From JAEUIT01 sp044220875 (GTDB taxonomy: Bacteria; Planctomycetota; Phycisphaerae; Phycisphaerales; SM1A02): 64,000 bases of DNA. Made by a program: the position numbers and the translations under genes. The DNA lies in contig JBGAQH010000002.1 in the NCBI GenBank assembly GCA_044220875.1, positions 62,001 to 126,000 of the forward strand, written 5' to 3'. Numbering within the stretch: position 1 is the first letter of the stretch; every line of letters begins with the position of its first letter. Positions 8,939 to 18,900 of the stretch are shown piece after piece. The notes beneath the pieces were generated by a model. It searched no databases and was not told the DNA's origin. It was given only the letters and a program-made list of their open reading frames with translations.

Positions 8939-11900
8939 TCAGCGTTCGGCCGGCGCACGCCAGAAGCGGTAGACGCCGTTGCTTCCCCCGCTGACCAGCA
9001 TCTCGCCCGTTGGCGAAAAGCGCAGGGCCCAGAGATAGCCCCCCGGACCGTCCAGGCCCACGACCTCGTCCCACGTGGACGTGTCCCAGACTCGCAGGAC
9101 GCCATCCCGTCCTCCGGTGAGAAGGCGCCGACCATCCGGCGTGAAGGCGATCGAGAAGAGATGGGCCGCGTGTCCGCGGAGGGTAACGATGCGCTCGCCG
9201 GTCCACGCGTCGCGCACGATCACGTCCCGAATGAGATTCGCCGTGCCGCCCGGCGCGCGCTCGGCCACGGCGATGACCGGCCGTCCGTCGGCCAGCTCGC
9301 CAAGGGCGCTCCCCGAACCGAGCCCGTAGGGAATCGAACATCGCGCGGCCCCGGTCGTCGCGTCGATCAGATGAAGAACGTGATGCTCCTCATCGATCAT
9401 GTCGCGCACCGCCAACAGCCGACCGTCGCGCGTCGAGGTCATTCCGGGGCTCGCGCAGCGAGGCAGCGGCAATCCCACCGGCGCATTCGACGGAAGGCGC
9501 CGAAGTCGGGCGGTGACGGGGCCCTCGCCGACCAGGAGCCCAAGGGCCTCACCGGCGGTGGTGTAGCCGACCTCGCGCATCTGTTCCGTTCCGCGCCACG
9601 ACTCCTCAAGCGCCGAGCCGACCACCATCCGAATCCGGGGCACGCCGTCGGACTCGATCGTCGCCACGCTCAAGCCGTCGGGGCTGCACGCGATCGCTCC
9701 GGGCATGCGCTCTCGATCGCTCCAGGCCGGTGATTCCGCGCGAAGAACGGGCATCCTCGACGTCACGTCCCACAGGCGGGCCACGGACCAGAAGTTCCCC
9801 ACCGCGACGGCCCCTCCGCCGGCGTCGAAATCGATCTGGCCAAAGGCGCTCCGGGGGACCGTGACGTCGCCGAGCAGTTCGCCGCGCTCGGTCGGCCACG
9901 CCCGAACCGTTCCATCCTGCGACGCCGAGACGATCCAACGGCCGTCGTCGGAGAAGTCGGCCACCTGAACCTCGTCGGTGTGACCGACCAGCATCGCGAT
10001 GAGGGCAAGATCCGCCGGCTCGCGCGTCACCGACCAGAGCCCGATGGTTCCCTCCTGCGACGCTGTGACGATGCGCGCATCGTCGGGCGAGAAGCGCACC
10101 GACTGGATGCCCTCGACGTGCCGCCGCTCCCGCTCCAGCGGAACGCCCTCGATCGAATAGAGCGAGAGCGAGGAGCCCTGATTGCCGGTGGCGACGAGCG
10201 AACCGCTATGGCTGAACGCGATGGCCCCGACGCCGTGGTCGCGGCCGATGCGGGTCACCGTCCCGGGCTCCGGCCTCCAGACGATCGGCGTCCCCTCGGG
10301 TCCCGCGCCGATGCCGACCTCGCCCCGATCGGTCACCGTCAGCGGAATCTCCATCCCGGGATCGCGGCGCACCTCGATCATCGTCGGCGCTTCCGCGGAC
10401 CCACGCCAATGGCAGCAGCGCCCGGTGCCGTCCGCATGCATCACCACGGCGGCAAGGTGCGAGGCGTCGGGGCTGATCGCCACGACCGAGACCGATTCGC
10501 CAGGGGCGACCTCCACGGGATGCGCGTCGGTCGACAGCACGCGGCCCTCGGCATCGCGGCGGCGAACGATCAGCTCCGCCGTTCCCGCGTCCGCTGCGCT
10601 CCACACCTCGACGCGCCGCGCCTGGTCGGTCACGAGGAGTCGGGCGACGCCGCGCGTGGCGGCCGGCGCAGGATCGCTCGCGGTCCTCACCGAACATGCG
10701 GCGGGCCACGACGGCGGCAACGGGCTCGCGCAGGCCGCCATCACCGCCCACGCCGACAGGTTGGCCTCGGACTGCCCGAGCGGAATGCGGTCGACGAACG
10801 TCGCCGGTGCCCGGGCCACGCTCTGGTCGAGGCGACCGGCGAGATAGCGCCACTCCCAGCCGCGGAGCGATGCGGGCGTCGCGTCGAGGTGCTGTCGCGC
10901 CGAGCGCACGTCGTTGTTGACCAGCGCCGCGTTTGCCGCCGCGATGCCGGCCCGATAGCCGGTCCACTCGGCGCTCCGCCTCGCGGCATTGGCGCTGATC
11001 GCCAAGGTGACCGCGACGATCACTCCCGCCGTCAGCGCGACGATCGTCGATGTCACCCCCCACACGACGCCGCGATGCCGTCGGGCGAAGCGCCTGGCTC
11101 GCTCGATGCGGGTCGTCGGCCGGGCATGAATCGGCTCGTCGGCCAGGAAGCGGCGCAGGTCGGCGGCAAGCGCGGCGGCGCTCGGATAGCGCCGATCGGG
11201 GTTCTTCTCGATCGCCTTCGCGACGATCGTCTCGAGGTCGCCGCGCAGCCGGGTGTTCAACTCCCCGAGGCGCGTCGGCTCGTCGTCGCGCACCACCCGG
11301 GCGGCGTCGGCGATCGGGAGCGACCGCACCTCAAGCGGAAGGCGGCCGGTCAGCAGTTCGAAGAGGATCACGCCGAGCGCGTAGACGTCGGTGCGCCCGT
11401 CAACCGCACTTGGCTGCCCGCCCATCTGTTCGGGGCTCATGTACGCGAGCGTGCCGAGAATCTGTCCCGTGGACGTCGCCACGGTTGCGGCGCGGCCCTG
11501 GCCGCCGCCGCCGACGAGTCGCGCGATCCCGAAGTCGAGGATCTTCGGCTGCGGGCGCCGCCCCTCGGCCGCGACGACCATGATGTTGGCCGGCTTGAGG
11601 TCCCGGTGGACGACGCCGCGCTCGTGGGCGTGCTGAACGGCATCGCAGACGTCAACGACAAGGGCGACGATCAGGCGCACGTCGCCGCCGGCGCTGCGTG
11701 CGTGCGCGTCGAGCGCCGCCCCGCGCACCAGCTCCATCGCGATGTAGGGGACGAGCGCGCCGCCCAGGGCATCGTCGGCGACGCTTCCCGCCTCGTAGAC
11801 GTGGGCGATGCCCGGATGCTCAAGGCGGGCGAGCGTGTCGGTTTCGCGGCGGAAGCGGCGGACGAGCTCGCGCGAGACCATCTCGCTGCGCATGACCTTG

Positions 11901-12244
11901 AGGGCCACGGAGCGCTGCGGGTGCTCCTGCTCGGCCTCGTAGACCAGCCCCATGCCTCCCGCGCCGAGAACGCCGACGAGGCGAAAGTGCCCGAACGGTC
12001 GGGGCAGCGGCAGAGGCGTCGCGACGTCCTCCTCCCCCTCGTCGAGGGCGTGGAGGTGTTCGGCGCCGAGGAAGTCGGGGGTCCGCTCCGCGTCCGCGGC
12101 GACGCCGAGCAGCCGCTCCAGTCGGCTTCGCAGGAGGAGATCGTCGCCGCATCGCTCGCGAAGCCGGCCTTCGCGCATCTCCGGCGGGAGATCCATCAGC
12201 TCATCGAAGAGCGCACGCTCGAGGGACGAGGAAGGGTCACTCAT
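8939..12244 (-). CDS. Membrane Ser/Thr protein kinase with WD40-repeat C-terminal region
   Basis: The 1101-residue protein has a kinase domain at about 85-375: GAGGMG glycine loop at 94-99, Lys116 in VALKV, HRDLKPAN with catalytic Asp215, DFG at 237-239 and a YMSPEQ motif. A transmembrane helix follows near residues 390-415 (GVVWGVTSTIVALTAGVIV). The remainder is a WD40-type propeller with repeats such as VRFSPDD...GTIGLWSV, ADFSDDG...GTVRAWPT and IAFTPDG...GVLRVWDT. It would phosphorylate Ser/Thr on cytoplasmic targets. The gene starts 18 bases after the ECF sigma gene, and the pair is probably one transcript, an arrangement common in planctomycetes. Confidence 0.92.
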   Translation of the reverse strand: MSDPSSSLERALFDELMDLPPEMREGRLRERCGDDLLLRSRLERLLGVAADAERTPDFLGAEHLHALDEGEEDVATPLPLPRPFGHFRLVGVLGAGGMGLVYEAEQEHPQRSVALKVMRSEMVSRELVRRFRRETDTLARLEHPGIAHVYEAGSVADDALGGALVPYIAMELVRGAALDAHARSAGGDVRLIVALVVDVCDAVQHAHERGVVHRDLKPANIMVVAAEGRRPQPKILDFGIARLVGGGGQGRAATVATSTGQILGTLAYMSPEQMGGQPSAVDGRTDVYALGVILFELLTGRLPLEVRSLPIADAARVVRDDEPTRLGELNTRLRGDLETIVAKAIEKNPDRRYPSAAALAADLRRFLADEPIHARPTTRIERARRFARRHRGVVWGVTSTIVALTAGVIVAVTLAISANAARRSAEWTGYRAGIAAANAALVNNDVRSARQHLDATPASLRGWEWRYLAGRLDQSVARAPATFVDRIPLGQSEANLSAWAVMAACASPLPPSWPAACSVRTASDPAPAATRGVARLLVTDQARRVEVWSAADAGTAELIVRRRDAEGRVLSTDAHPVEVAPGESVSVVAISPDASHLAAVVMHADGTGRCCHWRGSAEAPTMIEVRRDPGMEIPLTVTDRGEVGIGAGPEGTPIVWRPEPGTVTRIGRDHGVGAIAFSHSGSLVATGNQGSSLSLYSIEGVPLERERRHVEGIQSVRFSPDDARIVTASQEGTIGLWSVTREPADLALIAMLVGHTDEVQVADFSDDGRWIVSASQDGTVRAWPTERGELLGDVTVPRSAFGQIDFDAGGGAVAVGNFWSVARLWDVTSRMPVLRAESPAWSDRERMPGAIACSPDGLSVATIESDGVPRIRMVVGSALEESWRGTEQMREVGYTTAGEALGLLVGEGPVTARLRRLPSNAPVGLPLPRCASPGMTSTRDGRLLAVRDMIDEEHHVLHLIDATTGAARCSIPYGLGSGSALGELADGRPVIAVAERAPGGTANLIRDVIVRDAWTGERIVTLRGHAAHLFSIAFTPDGRRLLTGGRDGVLRVWDTSTWDEVVGLDGPGGYLWALRFSPTGEMLVSGGSNGVYRFWRAPAER

Positions 12245-12262
12245 GCGTCGATCGATCGGGGA

Positions 12263-12916
12263 TCAGCCCGCCTCGCAGTCGTTGTCGGAGGCGACGAGCG
12301 TCGCGACGCCCGAGAGCCCCTGCTCGGAGCGAAGCGCGTCGAAGAGCCACGTGCGGGCAAAGCGCCAGTCGCGCTCGACGGTGCGGGTGGTGACCTCGAG
12401 CGTCTCGGCGATCTGCTCGACGGTGAGTCCGGCGAAGAATCGCAGCATGACGACGTCATACGCCCGCTGATCGACCGCCTGCAGGCGCGGCAGGGCCTCC
12501 TCCATCGCGAGCACCGACGCCGCTCCCGCGCGATCGGCCGCGGCGGCATTGGCCTCCCGACTCCCGCGCTCGGCGCTGGCCCGCTGGTCCGCGCGGCGAG
12601 CCCGCTCGCAGAGAATGTCATGCATCGCCCGGCCCGCCGCGAAGAAGAAGTGCCGCCGGTTGGCGAACTGCATGACGCGGCCGAGGAGCCGCACATATGC
12701 GGCGTGCACCAGCGCCGTCGCATCGAAGGTCGCCCCCGGCCTGGCGTTGCGGAGCTTCGACCGGGCCATCGCGCGGAGCTCGTCATAGACCAGCGGAACG
12801 ACCGCCTCGGCAGCGCGGGCGTCGCCCTCGCTTGCCGCCTTCAGGAGGAACGATAGATCGCTCGGATCAGGGCTTTCGCGCACCGCTTTGCCTCGGGTCA
12901 GCGGGGATTCTCGCAT
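12263..12916 (-). CDS. ECF-type RNA polymerase sigma factor, planctomycete family
   Basis: The 217-residue protein shows sigma region 2 (VYDELRAMARSKL...ATALVHAAYVRLL...RRHFFFAAGRAMHDIL) and region 4 (QRAYDVVMLRFFAGLTVEQIAETLEVTTRTVERDW), with a helix-turn-helix suited to the -35 element. The region 2 wording matches the ECF-like group first noted in Rhodopirellula. I used the ATG at 12916; a GTG a few codons later is possible, and no strong ribosome site is visible. It precedes the WD40 kinase gene, so kinase and sigma factor probably act in one signalling route. No anti-sigma factor is adjacent. Confidence 0.9.
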   Translation of the reverse strand: MRESPLTRGKAVRESPDPSDLSFLLKAASEGDARAAEAVVPLVYDELRAMARSKLRNARPGATFDATALVHAAYVRLLGRVMQFANRRHFFFAAGRAMHDILCERARRADQRASAERGSREANAAAADRAGAASVLAMEEALPRLQAVDQRAYDVVMLRFFAGLTVEQIAETLEVTTRTVERDWRFARTWLFDALRSEQGLSGVATLVASDNDCEAG

Positions 12917-13058
12917 GCCAATGCGGCGCACGGGCGACAATTTCCCGCGACATGCATGGACGAGAAGTCCGAAGGGCCCGGCGCCGCGGTTCTCGGTCGA
13001 CCTGATCGGACGTGGGCGGGGCGACCTCGACGGCACCTCCACGCTCAGGGACGTTCGG

Positions 13059-13697
13059 TCACCTGCGGTGATCGGTCTCGCTCACCTTCTCGCCATGGTC
13101 ATACACGATCGTCTTCATGGGCGACCCGTCGCTGTAGTAGGTCTCCCACGTCCCATGCTTCTCGCCCTTGTCGTACTCGCCGCGGGCGCTGACGGTCCGG
13201 TCGCCTGCCCAGTAGGACACGCAGGGGCCCTGCTTGATGTCGTCCTTGAAGGTGAGCGTCTCCGCGACGCTCTGTTCGGTCTTGGGGTCGCAGTCATTGA
13301 CCCACTGCGTCCGAACGCCCTCCTTCTTGCCGGCGACATACGGCGTTTCCCATTTCAATTCACCGCAACCCGACCATTGGCGCCAGGTGCCCGACTTCTC
13401 GCCGGCGGTGAACTGGCCCGCGGTGATGCACTTGCCCTTCTCGTTGTATTCAAAGACCGGACCATCTCGCTTCCCGTCCTTCCACGTCACGGTCGCCTGC
13501 ACCGAGCCTCCGCTGCGACGCACGACCTCGAGGCCGGACTTCTTCTCGTCGTCGCGCTTGACCGTCTCGACCACCGTCGAGGCGACGTCGGGCGGGGCCT
13601 TTGCGGCGCTCGGCGGAGCGATGCTCGCTCCAAGCGACATCAGGGTCGCGGCAAGGGCGAGTGCGGGAAGCAGGCGCGCGGTCCGTGCAATGCGCAT
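13059..13697 (-). CDS. Exported MORN-repeat (YwqK-like) protein
   Basis: The 212-residue product has a signal peptide (LLPALALAATLMSLGAS). It then has a series of MORN-variant repeats of about 23 residues: WKDGKRDGPVFEYNEKGK, AGEKSGTWRQW, AGKKEGVRTQW, KQGPCVSYW and KGEKHGTWETYYSDG. Such repeats fold into an elongated beta-sheet; the YwqK label in databases as an antitoxin is not supported by context here. It lies downstream of the ECF/kinase pair on the same strand but about 140 bases beyond the sigma gene, so co-transcription is unlikely. Molecular function unknown. Confidence 0.8.
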   Translation of the reverse strand: MRIARTARLLPALALAATLMSLGASIAPPSAAKAPPDVASTVVETVKRDDEKKSGLEVVRRSGGSVQATVTWKDGKRDGPVFEYNEKGKCITAGQFTAGEKSGTWRQWSGCGELKWETPYVAGKKEGVRTQWVNDCDPKTEQSVAETLTFKDDIKQGPCVSYWAGDRTVSARGEYDKGEKHGTWETYYSDGSPMKTIVYDHGEKVSETDHRR

Positions 13698-13827
13698 GGC
13701 GGTCGGTTCCTCACGGTTGGCGAACGGTACATGTCACGCCCCGCCGCGCGGGGCACGTCGAGCGGATCACGATATCCGCCCCGGGCACACGGATGGCGAC
13801 GCCAGGAGCGCGTCTCACGACTCAGCT

Positions 13828-14125
13828 TTCTGCACTATTCAGCCGGAGTCAACACAGAGGCACCGAGGGCACAGAGGGCCACAGAGAAGACGGGAACCGA
13901 AGTGGCTTTCCGCCTTGGATTCGAGCTGGTCGAGCAGGTTCTCCGGGCAGAGTGACTTGAGCTTCTACCGACGGAACGTTGGACCGGGACGCAGGCCTGG
14001 CTTGGCGACTCTGGACGACTCCTCGGAGGATGCCCCCGACAACGCCTTTTCTCCACCATTCTGCTCTGTGGCCCTCTGTGCCCTCGGTGCCTCTGTGTTG
14101 AAGGTACACCGCGAATAGTGCAGAA
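13828..14125. repeat. MITE-like element with long imperfect terminal inverted repeats
   Basis: About 300 bases are bounded by inverted arms. The outer tips are TCTGCACTATTC (13829-13840) and GAATAGTGCAGA (14113-14124). Inside each arm is the near-perfect inverted block of the CACAGAGGCACCGAGGG type, ending near 13876 on the left and starting at 14064 on the right. The core of about 187 bases carries no convincing gene. Six-frame translation of the arms gives NTEAPRAQRATE-like strings, familiar as spurious proteins in many genomes. It lies between the MORN gene and the protease gene. Confidence 0.75.
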
Positions 14126-14298
14126 GGCCGTACTCTGCAGGAGTGGGGGGCGGGAGTGGGCACCCCCGTTGACGGCGACGGGTGGTCCGACTCAGCTCCC
14201 CCAAGCGCGCCCGTCGGCGCATGACAATTCCCGTCGCGCGGATCCCAGTAACGCCGCGCCACTGATCCGACTCCGACGTGTCCCACGGTCGCGCCTCC

Positions 14299-15606
14299 AT
14301 GCCCATCTTGCTTCGCCCTTTCCTCGCGTTCCTCGTCCTGCTCGCCGTGCGATCGCCAGCGTGGGCGAGCGAGGATCTCCCGGTCCTGCGGGCGAATTCC
14401 CCTCATGTCGACGTCGACGACGGGCCGGTGCATTACCCCGGCGGATGGAGCGTGTCCCCAAACACCCCGCTCGACATCTACGACGCGGATCGGACCCTTG
14501 GCCCCAAGACCATCGTCTTCACGAGTGACGTTGATCGAATCGCCTTCGACGTACTCCCCGGCAAAACCTATGACTTCGTCGTCCTGCTCAACGGAAAGGA
14601 CGCGTGCCGAACCCGCATCTCCACCATGCGGCAGACGTTCCAACGCAAGGCCGAGGCGAACGGGCCCGCGATCATCCCCTTCACGATCGAACGCGGCCGC
14701 ATTCTGCTCGCGACGAGCATCAACGGCTCCGACCCGATCGCGCTCCTCTTCGACACCGGGGCGAACGCGATCCTGCTCGGTCCCGCGGCTGTCCAACGCG
14801 GCGTTTCCATCGCGACTTCAGGCAGCGGCACCAATGCGGGCGTCGGAGGACAGCATGCCGTTTCGACCAGCGTCGGCAACACCGTCGAGATCGCCGGGCT
14901 TCGCTGGGAGCAGGAGCCCATCCTCCTGAGCGACCAACCGTCGAACGCGGTCGACGGCGTGCTGGGCATGCACATGTTCGACGGTAAGGTCGTCGAGTTC
15001 GATTTCGACCGGTCGCTCCTCCTCATCCACGACTCGCTTCCCGCGTCACTCGACGGATTCACCCGCGTCGAGCTCGGCCGTGCGGGCCCGCTCCCGACGA
15101 TTCCGGTGACGTTTCATACGGAATCCACGACGGTGGAAGGATCAGTCATCATCGACACCGGCGCGACCGGGGCCCTCTTCGCCCGCCGTGACTTCGCCGA
15201 GCCACTCGGCCTCTACGGAACGATGCGGAAGCTCGGCACCGCACGACAGACCGGGACCGGTGCGGGGTCGGTCATGAGCGACCTCGTGCTCCTTCCGACG
15301 ATGACGGTCGGCGGAACCGACCTGACCGACGTTCCGATCTACCTCGAGACGACCAACGACGAGCAGCGGGCCGGCTCGGGTGCGGTCCTCGGCATGGACG
15401 TGCTCAGCCGGTTTTCGATGCTCATCGATCTCGCGCACGGCACGGCCTACCTCAGGCCGAACGCCACGATCAACGCTCCCTTTCCGAGGCGGACGTCCGG
15501 CCTGCCCGTTGCCGTGATCGCCGGCATCAGCACGGCGATCGTCGGCTCCTTCGTCGCGATCATGGTCCGATCTCGCTCACGCAAGGCATGCGCCCCGGGC
15601 ACCTAA
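14299..15606 (+). CDS. Bilobal retropepsin-like aspartic protease, exported and C-terminally anchored
   Basis: The 435-residue product has a signal peptide (LAFLVLLAVRSPAWA). It carries two aspartyl-protease motifs in one chain, FDTGAN with Asp152 and IDTGAT with Asp286, each followed by the hydrophobic VLGM strand typical of the fold. Bacterial retropepsin-like enzymes usually carry one DTG per chain and dimerise; here both halves are present, as in pepsin. A hydrophobic helix at about 402-423 (VAVIAGISTAIVGSFVAIMV) followed by RSRSRK suggests a membrane anchor. I start at the ATG at 14299 rather than the GTG at 14278. Its last codons overlap an antisense pseudogene remnant. Confidence 0.85.
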   Translation: MPILLRPFLAFLVLLAVRSPAWASEDLPVLRANSPHVDVDDGPVHYPGGWSVSPNTPLDIYDADRTLGPKTIVFTSDVDRIAFDVLPGKTYDFVVLLNGKDACRTRISTMRQTFQRKAEANGPAIIPFTIERGRILLATSINGSDPIALLFDTGANAILLGPAAVQRGVSIATSGSGTNAGVGGQHAVSTSVGNTVEIAGLRWEQEPILLSDQPSNAVDGVLGMHMFDGKVVEFDFDRSLLLIHDSLPASLDGFTRVELGRAGPLPTIPVTFHTESTTVEGSVIIDTGATGALFARRDFAEPLGLYGTMRKLGTARQTGTGAGSVMSDLVLLPTMTVGGTDLTDVPIYLETTNDEQRAGSGAVLGMDVLSRFSMLIDLAHGTAYLRPNATINAPFPRRTSGLPVAVIAGISTAIVGSFVAIMVRSRSRKACAPGT

Positions 15607-15875
15607 CAGTTGGGCCAAGCCGGCTCCGTCGCCCGTTGCGCTCGCGTCGGCGTCGCCCGGACCGCTCGCTCCCGCTGGCCGACCAGGACAGCGAGATCGC
15701 CACGAGATCCTGGTCGTCGTCGGCAGCGCTCCGGTGGCGACGCCGGTGCCGCTCCAATCGAATGTCCTCGCGCAACGCACCGTGCTTCCGTCCGACGAGG
15801 TGAGGCTGGCGAGCCGGCAATTCGCGTTCATCCGCCGATCGCGAGCGGGGCGCCGTCCGTACGCAGGCGCAATGG
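15577..15875 (-). pseudogene. Decayed internal-deletion copy of the galactose-oxidase-like gene at 19393-21030
   Basis: Three blocks align in order to the C-terminal third of the intact gene on the same strand. About 15834-15872 encodes TDGAPLAIG (intact PDGAPLAVG). About 15706-15831 encodes a stretch with GTGVATGALPTTTR identical to the parent. About 15577-15690 encodes GASGPGDADAS...LAQLLGARGACLA and a stop (intact LAQMLGAWGACPS). Two internal deletions join the blocks. Local frameshifts, loss of loop aspartates and W-to-R changes show decay. Over 15706-15748 the DNA is essentially identical to the parent. The 3' end overlaps the end of the protease gene on the other strand. Confidence 0.85.
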
Positions 15876-15901
15876 GGCTGCGATTCCCCGAGGAATCGCT
15901 C

Positions 15902-18900
15902 TCATTCGTTCGGACCCGCGGCCGAACGTTCCACGCGCTCCTTCATGGGACGCGCATCCCAGATGAGGGCCCGATTGGAGGGATAGACGGTCGTGGCCAT
16001 GAGGCGCATGCCGTCCTCGCTCAGAAAGAGATTCTCGATCCACGACGTGTCCGTGTGGAGCGTCAGGATCTCGACGAGCGTCGGATCCCGATCCTGCGGG
16101 AGCGTGGCGATGCCGAGGACGACCACGGACCTGTCGAAGAGCCCCGCGTAGACTCGCCCGTGCTCCGCATCGAGCAGCAGCGCACGCGGCCTCGAAGGAA
16201 GGCTCGGCGAACGCGCGAGAAGCCTCCCGCTCAGCAGGTCGTACAGCCGCACTTCCCCGCGGGTTCCGTCACCGTCGAGGTCCGCTCCCGCGGCGACGAG
16301 ATTCGCCGAGGCGGAGAACGCCTCGAGCAGATCCCGGCACTCCCACCGCGCGACCTCGCGGGCGCTCGGCCAGTCGAGCACGGCCACCGTCGCCGACTTC
16401 CCCGGCTCGGAATGACGGACCACGATGCGACCGTCGGCAAACATGGCGGCGAGGCGATGTCCGTCGGCCGGCGGACACCGGAGCGGAATCTCACGCTCGA
16501 CCTCCAGCCCCGGAAGCGTCAGGATGTCGAGCCCTCCGGTGCGGCACGCGAGAAGATGCGTGCCGTCGGGGAGGAACTCGCAGCGATCCCAACCGCGATC
16601 GCTCTCCATGTGATGCTCCGATTGGTCGCTCAGCCGGAGCAGGCCCAGCCCAACGTGCGGCTGGACGCGCAACAGCCACGCACGATCCGGCGACCAGAGA
16701 AGCCCGCCCGTCGGCGGCCATGATCCCCCAAGCGCGGCCGACGAGAGGCGCGTGCCCGTGGCGGTGTCGCGGAAGAACACCCGGCCATCGTTGGCGTGAC
16801 TCGCGTCGGGAGAGCTGTATGCGATCGTCGAGAAGTCGGGCGATGGGGTCGCGGAGTCGCGGGCGGGGATATTGAGATATCCGGCGCCGGGCAATTCGGT
16901 ATCGAAGACACGGACGCCCGAGCCATCCCCGGCGACCAGAAGTCGCGTGCCGTCGGGCGTCACGGCGAATGCGCGAATGCCGGTCGAACATCGAAGCGAG
17001 AGGCTTCTCTTGCCGGTCGCAAGCTCCCAGCGCTCGACGGAATCGCCGGCGGCGACATACAGCGAGGATGAGTCCGGACCGAAGCACATGGCCTCCGGAC
17101 GATTGCGGCCGAGCATCGCGTAGGACCTTCCCTCCGGCAGCTCGAAGATCTGGGCTCCGGCATTGGAGACCAGCGCGAATCGCGATCCGCTCGGCGCGGC
17201 GAAGAGGCCGGCGCCGTCCGCGCTCGGCATGCCCACCGGAAGACGCCTCATGGAACCGTCGTGAAGGTCGACGATCACCGGCGAACTGCCGAGCGTGCAC
17301 AGCACGTGCTCGCCATCGGCAAGGAAGCAGGGGTTGTCGAATCGGGCCTCGGAGGAGAGGACGTCGTCGCAGACGTGCTTGCCGGTCTCCACGTCGATGA
17401 CCATCAGGCGCGCGGGCGACTTCTCGCTCGTCCGCGGTGATCCTCCCGTCACCGCGATTCGGCGCCCGTCGGGCGACCAGCCGCCGCCCAGCGCCTCGAA
17501 GGCGATGCCGGTGACGGTTCGCTCGACGGCCAGCGTGCCCGCGTCGCGAATCTCAAAGGTCGCTCCGTATTGCCGCGAGACCAGCAGGTGCCGCCCGTCA
17601 GGGCTGAATGTCGGGCGATTGAAGTTCGGCGCCTCCTCGCCCCCCTTCTCGTCCCACTGCGTGACGACTCGTCCCGACCGCACCTCGTGCAGCGCGATCG
17701 CCCGATTCTCGTAGCAGACGAGCGCGTGGCGTCCGTCGCGACTCACGGCGATTCCGGTGGTCGCGGCATCCACGCCATTCGGCATCGCGAAGGCCGACGA
17801 CGCGAGATCAAGCTGTGAGTGAAGATATCGCCACTCCCATCCGCGAAGGTCGGTCGGCGTGGCGTCGAGATGCAGGCGAGCGGCGGCACCGTCATTGAGT
17901 TCAAGGGAGCCCGCGGCCGCCTGAATCTTGGCGGTGTACTCGCGCAGGCGGCTGATCGCGGCGAACCGGTCGCTGCGCTCCCGCGCGGCGGTCGCGACGA
18001 CCGCTTGCCACGCGGCGACGCCCAGGCCGACGACAAGAGCGAGCAGGACGCCGACCGCGCCCAGGATCAGCGCCCGGTTTCGCGCCGCGAACTTGCGAAA
18101 GGCATACGCGGCGCTTGGGGGACGGGCCGCAACCGGCCGATCGGTCAGAAAGGCGCGGACGTCATGGGCCAGCGCATCGACGGACTGATATCGATGCTCC
18201 CTGTCCTTCTCCAGGGCCCGCGACAGGATGTTCTCGAGATCGCCGCGCAGCGCATGATCGAACGCCCGCGCCGGAATCGGGTCACGCTCCGCGACGGCGC
18301 GGGCGATCTCGAAGGGCGATGCGCTGTCGGTCGCGAAGGGCTGGTGATCCGTCAGCATCTCGTAGAGCATGACTCCCATCGAGAAGACGTCGCTCCGCAC
18401 GTCGACGCCGCTCGGGTCGCCCCGGGCCTGCTCGGGGCTCATGTAACCGGGCGTCCCGAGCATCTGGCCGGTCTGGGTTCGGAACGTCGCTTCCGCATCC
18501 GGGCGCTCGATGAGCTTGGCGATCCCGAAGTCGAGGACCTTCAGGTGCCCCTCGGGGGTCACGAGCACATTGGACGGCTTCAGGTCGCGGTGGATCACGC
18601 CGCGCCGATGGGCGTGCGCGACCGCATCGCAGAGCAGGAGAAAGAGCTCAAGCCTCGCCCGGCGCCCGAGGGTGCGGGCCTGCTCCAGAACGCTGCGCCC
18701 GCCGGAGATCAGCTCCATGGTGTAGTAGGAAACGAATCCGGTGGGCCCTCGGTGCGTTCCTGCGTCGAAGACCTGGGCGATTCCCGGATGCGTGAGGCGA
18801 GCGAGGGCTTCCGCCTCGTAGCGAAAGCGGGCGCTTGCCGCGGCCGACACGAAACTCGCATGCATGATCTTGAGCGCCACGCGTCGGGCGGGAGACTCCT

